Shown here one piece after another: positions 8,964 through 14,380 of a stretch of 14,380 nt of DNA (positions are counted from its first letter, which is position 1; each line of letters opens with the position of its first letter). The notes beneath the pieces are model-generated. The model did not search any database, had not been told where the DNA came from, and worked only from the letters and a program-made list of their open reading frames with translations. The DNA is from Methylohalomonas sp964522485 (GTDB lineage: Bacteria; Pseudomonadota; Gammaproteobacteria; Methylohalomonadales; Methylohalomonadaceae). The DNA is taken from positions 1 through 14,380 of the forward strand of contig CAZFUS010000063.1 of NCBI GenBank assembly GCA_964522485.1, read 5' to 3'. Position numbers and translations under genes: made by a program.

Positions 8964-9935
8964 ATGGCTGATTCGTCCGACGAAGTGATCCGACTGGCGG
9001 GAATGATACCGGAAACACTGGCCGGACAGCGGCTGGATCAGGCGCTGGCGGCCATGTATCGGGAACATTCGCGGGCCCGCATCACGGACTGGATCCGGCG
9101 CGGTGAGGTTCGGGTCAACCAGCAGCCGGCCCGCCCGCGCGACCGGGTACGGGGCGGCGAACAGGTGGACATTCTTGCGCGGCTGGAGGCGGATGCCAGT
9201 CTGGCGCCCGAACCCATACCACTCGACATTCTTTACCAGGATCAGGATATCCTGATCCTCGACAAACCGGCCGGGCTGGTGGTGCATCCGGGTGCCGGCA
9301 ACGCCCGTCATACACTGCTCAACGCCCTGCTCCATCTTGATCCGGCACTGGCGAGGCTGCCGCGCGCCGGCATCGTCCAGCGGCTGGACAAGGACACCAG
9401 CGGCGTGATGGTGGTGGCGCGATCACCCGCTGCACACACGAAACTCGTCGCCGACCTGCAGGCGCGCCGGATCCAGCGCGAATATCTGGCCATCGTCACC
9501 GGCGTACTCATCGCCGGCGGCACGGTCGAGGCGCCGATTGGCCGTCATCCCCGGCAGCGTACCCGCATGGCAGTTGTCCGCGGCGGCAAACCGGCAGTGA
9601 CCCATTACCGCGTTTGCGAGCGTTTTCGCGCCCATACGCTCATCCGGGTACGCCTGGAGAGCGGCCGCACCCACCAGATCCGCGTCCATATGGCGCATCT
9701 GGATCATCCTCTGCTTGGTGATCCACTCTATGGTCCAAGACCCAAACTGCCGCCCGGCGCTGACACCGCAATCCGCGAGGCGATTCAGGGTTTTCCGCGT
9801 CAGGCATTGCACGCCTGCGCGCTTGGTCTGGATCATCCCCTGAGCGGTCAGGCTCTGCAGTTCGAGAGCCGGCTCCCGGCTGACATCGAATGCTTGTGCA
9901 ATCTGCTGGCAAAAGATGCCGCCGATCATGACTGA
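8964..9935 (+). CDS. rluD: 23S rRNA pseudouridine(1911/1915/1917) synthase
   Basis: The protein has 323 residues, typical for RluD. An N-terminal S4 RNA-binding domain (about 20-75: QRLDQALAAMY, RITDWIRRGEVRVN) precedes the RluA-type catalytic domain. The catalytic aspartate is D142 in RLDKDTSGVMVV (140-151). Other family motifs are ILILDKPAGLVVHPG (96-110), LESGRTHQIRVHM (231-243) and HPLLGDPLYG (248-257). RluD makes three pseudouridines in helix 69 of 23S rRNA. The residue before RLD is Gln139, where E. coli has His. RluA and RluC are alternatives, but the S4 domain, the divergence from bamD and the overlap with pgeF favour RluD. Confidence 0.92.
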   Translation: MADSSDEVIRLAGMIPETLAGQRLDQALAAMYREHSRARITDWIRRGEVRVNQQPARPRDRVRGGEQVDILARLEADASLAPEPIPLDILYQDQDILILDKPAGLVVHPGAGNARHTLLNALLHLDPALARLPRAGIVQRLDKDTSGVMVVARSPAAHTKLVADLQARRIQREYLAIVTGVLIAGGTVEAPIGRHPRQRTRMAVVRGGKPAVTHYRVCERFRAHTLIRVRLESGRTHQIRVHMAHLDHPLLGDPLYGPRPKLPPGADTAIREAIQGFPRQALHACALGLDHPLSGQALQFESRLPADIECLCNLLAKDAADHD

Positions 9936-10683
9936 TAGCTGGCTCAGGGCCGACTGGCCGGCACCGGCGCACGTACACGCCGGCTGCACGACCCGCCTGG
10001 GTGGCAACAGCTATACGCCATACCACAGTTTCAACCTGGCGCAGCACGTCGGCGACGATCCCGACGCCGTCAACCGCAACCGGCAACAGCTCAAGGACAT
10101 GCTGGCGCTGACGCACGAGCCGGTCTGGCTGCAACAGGTGCATGGCCACCGGGTCATGCCGGTCCATGCAGCGGACCCGGAACCGGCCGATGCCGGCTGG
10201 ACGGACACGCCCGGCGTCACCTGCGCCGTGCTGACCGCCGACTGTCTGCCGCTGCTTTTATGTAATCGGACCGGTAGCCGGGTCGCCGCCGTTCATGTCG
10301 GCTGGCGCGGTCTCGTGGCGGAAATTATTGCGGCAGCCGTGGCGGTCTTTGACCGGCCCGGCGATCTCCTGGCCTGGCTCGGTCCCGCGATCGGCCCGAC
10401 AGCCTTCGAAGTCGGCCCGGATGTATATGATGCCTGCCGGTCAGCGATCACCGGCGCCGAAGGCTGTTTCCGCCCCGGTCAGCCGGGTCACTGGCAGGCG
10501 GACCTGCCCGCGCTCGCCCGGCTCGCTCTGGGCGAGGCCGGCGTTAACCATTGTTATTCCAGCGGACTGTGCACCTACAGCGATGCGCGGCGATTCTATT
10601 CCTATCGCCGTGACGGCACTACCGGCCGCATGGCCGGTCTGATCTGGATAGACCCAAATACAGCCGACCGGACTTGCCTGTAA
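9928..10683 (+). CDS. pgeF: Peptidoglycan editing factor PgeF (YfiH, laccase-like domain)
   Basis: The product is 251 residues from the ATG at 9928. An ATG four codons earlier is also open, but 9928 gives the more family-like N-terminus (MTDSWLRADWP) and a short overlap (8 nt) with the rluD stop, typical of translational coupling. The expected metal-site residues of the DUF152/YfiH fold are present: H72 in LQQVHGHRV, C106 in TADCLPLLL and H123 in AAVHVGWRGL. FYSYRRDG follows near the C-terminus. The E. coli protein removes wrongly incorporated L-Ser from UDP-MurNAc precursors; related proteins show purine nucleoside or polyphenol oxidase activity, so the exact substrate here is not certain. 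The rluD-pgeF order is conserved in gammaproteobacteria. Confidence 0.92.
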   Translation: MTDSWLRADWPAPAHVHAGCTTRLGGNSYTPYHSFNLAQHVGDDPDAVNRNRQQLKDMLALTHEPVWLQQVHGHRVMPVHAADPEPADAGWTDTPGVTCAVLTADCLPLLLCNRTGSRVAAVHVGWRGLVAEIIAAAVAVFDRPGDLLAWLGPAIGPTAFEVGPDVYDACRSAITGAEGCFRPGQPGHWQADLPALARLALGEAGVNHCYSSGLCTYSDARRFYSYRRDGTTGRMAGLIWIDPNTADRTCL

Positions 10684-10737
10684 TGATGCCTGTGGCAGGC
10701 TTGGCGATAAATATATGCGCAGAATGGACGGGCTTTG

Positions 10738-12162
10738 ATGCCGAAACGGAATAATCGTCATTCGTTTTCCACCAGCGTCAACCGGATGGCCGATCGGGCC
10801 TTCCGGCTTCTGAAAATCGAACCGGGGATAGCCGCAGCCATCAAGGCCTGCAACTCGGTACTGCAGGTACGTTTTCCGGTCAACATCCGTGGCAAAGTGC
10901 GGGTCTTCACCGGCTGGCGCGCCGTTCATAGCACCCACCGGTTACCCGCCAAAGGTGGCATGCGCTATGCGCCGATCGTCAATCAGGACGAGATCGAGGC
11001 ATTGGCCGCCCTGATGACCTATAAATGCGCTATTGTCGAGGTGCCGTTCGGCGGTTCGAAGGGTGGTCTGTGCCTGGATCCCCAGGACTATGATCGCCAT
11101 GAACTGCAGCTCATTACCCGGCGTTTCACGCGCGAGCTGGTGCGCAAGGGCTTTTTGAGTCCGGCGACCAATGTGCCGGCGCCGGATGTCGGCACAAGCG
11201 AGCGCGAAATGGCCTGGATAGCCGACACCTACAAGCACCTGGAACCGGAAGATATCAACTATCTGGCCAGCGTCACCGGCAAGCCGGTGCATCACGGTGG
11301 TGTCCCGGGACGGGCCGAGGCGACCGGGCGCGGCGTCGTCTATGCCATTCGTGAATTTTTCCGGCATGCCGATGCCCTGAAGACTGCCGACATCAGCGGC
11401 GGCCTGGGCGATAAGCGCATCATCATCCAGGGGCTCGGCAACGTCGGCTATAATGCCGCCCGACTGCTGCAGGAAGAGGATAATGCCCGGATCGTCGCCA
11501 TCATCGAACACGATGGTGTGCTGCTGAACGAAGCCGGCGTGTCCGTTGAACGGGTTCGCCAGTACATGAATGAACACGCGGGCAATATCAGCGGCTTCCC
11601 GGACGCGACCTTCTCTGACCAGCGCGACGCCGCCCTGCAGTTACCCTGCGATCTGCTGATCCCGGCCGCGCTCGAGACCCAGATCACCAGTGACAATGCC
11701 GAGCATATCCAGGCCAAGGTGGTCGTTGAGGCCGCCAACGGACCGGTAACTTTCGAGGCGGACGAAATCCTGCGCCGGCGCGGCATCACCATCCTGCCCG
11801 ATACGTATGTCAATGCCGGCGGTGTGACCGTGTCGTACTTCGAATGGATTCGCAATCTCGACCATATCCGCTTCGGACGTATGGAACGGCGCTTTGACGA
11901 AGTGCGTGGCCAGCATCTGATTACGGCCATGGAATCCCTGACCGGAGAGAGTGTCCCCGACTGGATGCGCAAGGAAATCGTTCGCGGGGCCGACGAACTG
12001 GACCTGGTGCGTTCGGGGCTCGACGACACCATGCGGATGGCTTACCAGGAAATGCACGAGGCCCTGGAACGGCATCATCTCGGCGGCGATTACCGTACTG
12101 CGGCCTACGTGGTCGCGATCAGCAAATTAGCGCGTTCCTATCAGGATATCGGAGTGTACTAA
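10738..12162 (+). CDS. Glu/Leu/Phe/Val dehydrogenase, probably NAD-dependent glutamate dehydrogenase
   Basis: The protein has 474 residues from the ATG at 10738; a TTG immediately before it would add one residue and is less likely. The substrate domain carries K72 (PAKGGMRYAP), K96 (MTYKCAIVEVPFGG) and K108 (GGSKGG), the three lysines of glutamate dehydrogenases, then PAPDVGTSEREMAWIAD (148-164). The Rossmann domain has GLGNVG (232-237) and an acidic E257 after the second strand, which favours NAD over NADP. The C-terminal YFEWIRNLDHIRFGRMERRF and MTYKCA look closer to the animal mitochondrial form than to E. coli GdhA; this is an impression only. It would interconvert glutamate with 2-oxoglutarate plus ammonia. 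The gene sits between pgeF and clpB, which are neighbours in E. coli. Leucine or another amino acid cannot be excluded. Confidence 0.85.
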   Translation: MPKRNNRHSFSTSVNRMADRAFRLLKIEPGIAAAIKACNSVLQVRFPVNIRGKVRVFTGWRAVHSTHRLPAKGGMRYAPIVNQDEIEALAALMTYKCAIVEVPFGGSKGGLCLDPQDYDRHELQLITRRFTRELVRKGFLSPATNVPAPDVGTSEREMAWIADTYKHLEPEDINYLASVTGKPVHHGGVPGRAEATGRGVVYAIREFFRHADALKTADISGGLGDKRIIIQGLGNVGYNAARLLQEEDNARIVAIIEHDGVLLNEAGVSVERVRQYMNEHAGNISGFPDATFSDQRDAALQLPCDLLIPAALETQITSDNAEHIQAKVVVEAANGPVTFEADEILRRRGITILPDTYVNAGGVTVSYFEWIRNLDHIRFGRMERRFDEVRGQHLITAMESLTGESVPDWMRKEIVRGADELDLVRSGLDDTMRMAYQEMHEALERHHLGGDYRTAAYVVAISKLARSYQDIGVY

Positions 12163-12235
12163 TACGTGAAATGTCGTACGTGAAAAGTGAAATGTCCAAC
12201 GGACTGCGTCCTTCCGCTTTTCACCTTTCACCTTT
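12163..12235. repeat. GTGAAA / TTTCAC inverted heptamer repeat, left part
   Basis: Just after the dehydrogenase stop, three GTGAAA units occur on the plus strand (around 12167, 12180 and 12187). A spacer follows, then TTTCAC units on the same strand (12219-12235), so the segment can fold into an imperfect hairpin. The 17-mer TTTCACCTTTCACCTTT (12219-12235) touches the scaffold gap and reappears directly after it. The heptamer TTTCACC is the repeating unit. It shows no coding character. Confidence 0.7.
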
Positions 12236-12335
12236 NNNNNNNNNNNNNNNNNNNNNNNNNNNNNNNNNNNNNNNNNNNNNNNNNNNNNNNNNNNNNNNNN
12301 NNNNNNNNNNNNNNNNNNNNNNNNNNNNNNNNNNN
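12236..12335. other. Scaffold gap (100 N) inside the TTTCACC repeat
   Basis: Exactly 100 N, a placeholder length. The same 17 bases end the left flank and begin the right flank, so the true sequence may be a longer heptamer array, another element between two arrays, or even an overlap of contig ends. Confidence 0.95.
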
Positions 12336-12352
12336 TTTCACCTTTCACCTTT
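12336..12352. repeat. TTTCACC heptamer repeat, right part
   Basis: Two full TTTCACC units and TTT, identical to 12219-12235 on the other side of the gap. The repeat ends 10 nt before the -35 element of the clpB promoter. Confidence 0.75.
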
Positions 12353-12362
12353 AACTTTCAAG

Positions 12363-12391
12363 CTTGAATAACTCACCACCCGCCCACATCT
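12363..12391 (+). promoter_or_regulatory. Candidate sigma-32 heat-shock promoter of clpB
   Basis: CTTGAA (12363-12368) matches the -35 consensus of RpoH promoters exactly. After a 15-nt spacer, CCACATCT (12384-12391) matches the -10 consensus CCCCATNT except for one base. Transcription would begin near 12397, about 30 nt before the clpB ATG. ClpB is a classical RpoH target in gammaproteobacteria, so site and gene agree. No start site has been mapped here. Confidence 0.75.
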
Positions 12392-12414
12392 AGCAATTAA
12401 TTCAAAATTCTTCC

Positions 12415-12418
12415 GAGG
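12415..12418 (+). promoter_or_regulatory. Ribosome binding site of clpB
   Basis: GAGG lies 7 nt before the ATG at 12426 and is one of the clearest Shine-Dalgarno sites in the window. It supports this start over later ATG codons. Confidence 0.7.
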
Positions 12419-12425
12419 CTAAAAA

Positions 12426-14380
12426 ATGCGCCTGGACAAACTCACAACCAAATTTCAGCTGGCACTGGCCGATGCCCAGTCGCTGGCGATCGGCCGTGAT
12501 CACCAGTTCATCGAACCGGTGCATGTGCTGTCGGCCATGCTCGACCAGGAAGGCAGCACTGTGCGTCAGCTGCTGTCACGCAGTGGTGCCGATCTCAACC
12601 GTCTGCGCTCGCAGCTGGGTGAGAGCTTAAGCCGCCTGCCCCAGGTTTCCGGCAGCAGCGGTGAAGTCCATATCTCGAAGAGCCTCGAGAATCTGCTGAA
12701 CCTGACCGACAAACTTGCGCAAAAGCGCAGCGATCAGTACATCTCCAGTGAACTGTTCGTGCTCGCCGCCCTCGACAGCAAGGATGACCTGGCACGAATT
12801 CTGAAAGACTGTGGCGTCGACAAGGACAGTCTCGGCAAAGCCATCGACGAACTGCGCGGCGGCCAGAACGTGGAAGATCCGAATGCCGAGGAAAACCGCC
12901 AGGCACTGGATAAGTACACCATCGATCTGACCGCCCGGGCCGAACAGGGCAAAGTTGATCCGGTCATCGGCCGGGACGATGAAATACGCCGGACCATCCA
13001 GGTACTGCAGCGCCGGACCAAGAACAATCCGGTGCTGATAGGCGAACCGGGCGTCGGCAAGACCGCGATCGTTGAAGGACTGGCCCAGCGCATTATCAAC
13101 GGCGAAGTGCCGGAGGCGATGAAAAACAAGCGCGTGCTGGCGCTGGACCTCGGTGCTCTGCTGGCCGGTGCCAAATATCGCGGTGATTTCGAGGAACGCC
13201 TGAAAGCCGTGTTGAAGGATCTGGCGAAACAGGAAGGCCAGATCGTTCTGTTTATAGACGAGATTCACACCATGGTCGGCGCCGGCAAGGCAGAAGGCGC
13301 CATGGACGCCGGCAATATGCTGAAACCGGCGCTGTCCCGCGGCGAACTGCACTGCATCGGCGCCACCACGCTGAACGAATACCGTGAGAACATCGAAAAG
13401 GATGCTGCGCTGGAACGCCGCTTCCAGAAAATCCTGGTTAACGAACCAAGCGTCGAAGACACAATCGCGATCCTGCGCGGGCTGAAAGAACGCTACGAGG
13501 TCCACCACAACGTCCAGATCACCGACCCGGCCATTGTTGCTGCCAGCACGCTGTCCCATCGCTATATCACCGATCGGCAATTACCCGACAAGGCAATCGA
13601 TTTGATCGATGAGGCTGCCAGCCGTATCAGTATCGAGATCAATTCCAAACCGGAAGTCATGGACCGGCTGGAAAGACGCTTGATCCAGCTGAAGATTGAG
13701 CGTGAGGCCCTGAAAAAGGAAACCGATGCGGCGTCGAAGAAACGCCTCGGCGTGCTGGAAGAAGAGATCGACAAGCTCGAGCGCGAGTATTCCGATCTCG
13801 AGGAAGAGTGGAAGTCCGAAAAGGCCGCCCTGCAGGGCGCCCATTCGATCAAGGAACAGCTGGAACGTGCCCGCAATGACCTTGAAACCGCACGCCGCGC
13901 CGGCGATCTGAACCGTATGTCGGAATTGCAGTACGGCATCATCCCGGCTCTGGAAAAACAGCTGGCCGAGGCCGAGGAAAGTGAAAGCCGCGAAGCTGAG
14001 CAGCAGACCAAATACAAACTGCTGCGCAACAAGGTCACGGAAAACGAAATCGCAGAAGTTGTCTCGAAATGGACCGGTATTCCGGTGGCCAAGATGCTGG
14101 AAGGCGAACGCGACAAACTGCTGCGCATGGAAGAGGCGCTGCACCAGCGCGTCGTCGGCCAGGACGAGGCGGTACGCGCGGTGGCTGACTCGATCCGCCG
14201 CTCGCGGGCCGGACTGTCGGATCCGAACCGGCCTAATGGTTCGTTCCTGTTCCTGGGCCCGACCGGCGTCGGCAAAACCGAGCTGTGTAAATCTCTGGCG
14301 CAGTTCCTGTTCGATACGGAAGAAGCCATGGTGCGCATCGACATGTCGGAATACATGGAGAAGCACGCAGTCGCCCGTCT
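12426..14380 (+). CDS. clpB: ClpB disaggregase, 3' end beyond the window
   Basis: The reading frame is open from the ATG at 12426 to the right edge, 651 complete codons of a protein that is about 857 residues in E. coli. The N domain (about 1-145) starts MRLDKLTTKFQLALADAQ. The first AAA+ module has Walker A GEPGVGKT at 206-213, Walker B with D278/E279 and arginine fingers R331/R332, all at E. coli positions. The long coiled-coil middle domain (about 410-525) is present. The second AAA+ module begins with EVVSKWTGIPVAK and its Walker A GPTGVGKT at 611-618. Walker B of module two lies outside the window. ClpB is a cytoplasmic hexamer that pulls proteins out of aggregates together with DnaK. 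The middle domain and the heat-shock promoter argue for ClpB over ClpA or ClpC. Confidence 0.95.
   Translation, partial: MRLDKLTTKFQLALADAQSLAIGRDHQFIEPVHVLSAMLDQEGSTVRQLLSRSGADLNRLRSQLGESLSRLPQVSGSSGEVHISKSLENLLNLTDKLAQKRSDQYISSELFVLAALDSKDDLARILKDCGVDKDSLGKAIDELRGGQNVEDPNAEENRQALDKYTIDLTARAEQGKVDPVIGRDDEIRRTIQVLQRRTKNNPVLIGEPGVGKTAIVEGLAQRIINGEVPEAMKNKRVLALDLGALLAGAKYRGDFEERLKAVLKDLAKQEGQIVLFIDEIHTMVGAGKAEGAMDAGNMLKPALSRGELHCIGATTLNEYRENIEKDAALERRFQKILVNEPSVEDTIAILRGLKERYEVHHNVQITDPAIVAASTLSHRYITDRQLPDKAIDLIDEAASRISIEINSKPEVMDRLERRLIQLKIEREALKKETDAASKKRLGVLEEEIDKLEREYSDLEEEWKSEKAALQGAHSIKEQLERARNDLETARRAGDLNRMSELQYGIIPALEKQLAEAEESESREAEQQTKYKLLRNKVTENEIAEVVSKWTGIPVAKMLEGERDKLLRMEEALHQRVVGQDEAVRAVADSIRRSRAGLSDPNRPNGSFLFLGPTGVGKTELCKSLAQFLFDTEEAMVRIDMSEYMEKHAVAR

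Noticed and set aside
10688..10700. GCCTG-TGG-CAGGC as a terminator between pgeF and the dehydrogenase
   Set aside because: The stem is only 5 bp and the following bases (TTGGCG) are not a U-tract.
10694..10707. TGGCAGGCTTGGCG as a sigma-54 promoter
   Set aside because: The GG to GC spacing is wrong for a -24/-12 site.
12627..14366. Long minus-strand frames opposite clpB (12627-13580, 13581-14366)
   Set aside because: The plus strand encodes ClpB without interruption over the same bases, with every Walker motif in place.

Overview
The window looks like an ordinary stretch of chromosome from a GC-rich gammaproteobacterium. The signs are a PilS/PilR two-component system of the Pseudomonas type, a PP0621-family protein, E. 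coli-like SucC/SucD, BamD, and a rluD-pgeF-(gdh)-clpB block divergent from bamD, close to the E. coli order. Several intergenic spaces carry interspersed repeats. A Chromatiales or Ectothiorhodospiraceae-like lineage would fit, but the sequence alone does not settle the order. The window is a scaffold: two runs of exactly 100 N (5230-5329 and 12236-12335) mark joins, and both lie inside repeats.

Layout. From 123 to 3312 the minus strand carries a tightly overlapping operon read right to left: a PP0621-family zinc-ribbon-like membrane protein (TTG start), the sensor kinase PilS and the sigma-54 activator PilR. A composite hairpin repeat lies on each side of it. A 430-bp gap follows, then on the plus strand sucC, a 177-bp tandem repeat with a scaffold gap, sucD, and nadE (two-domain NAD+ synthase). 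nadE converges on bamD (minus), and the space between them is filled by two copies of the hairpin repeat. Divergent from bamD is a plus-strand cluster: rluD, pgeF (8-nt overlap), a Glu/Leu/Phe/Val-type dehydrogenase, and clpB, which runs off the right edge after 651 codons. A good candidate heat-shock (sigma-32) promoter precedes clpB.

Functions. PilS-PilR normally controls type IV pilin transcription through sigma-54; pilA is not in the window. SucCD does the substrate-level phosphorylation step of the TCA cycle, NadE finishes NAD synthesis, and the glutamate dehydrogenase-like enzyme links 2-oxoglutarate to nitrogen. BamD, RluD, PgeF and ClpB serve outer-membrane assembly, 23S rRNA modification, peptidoglycan fidelity and protein disaggregation.

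I found no defence system, prophage, CRISPR or biosynthetic cluster. The unusual content is intergenic: a 177-bp tandem array that contains a diverged copy of the sucC 3' end and splits sucC from sucD, a composite REP-like hairpin family at three loci, and a TTTCACC heptamer repeat upstream of the clpB promoter.
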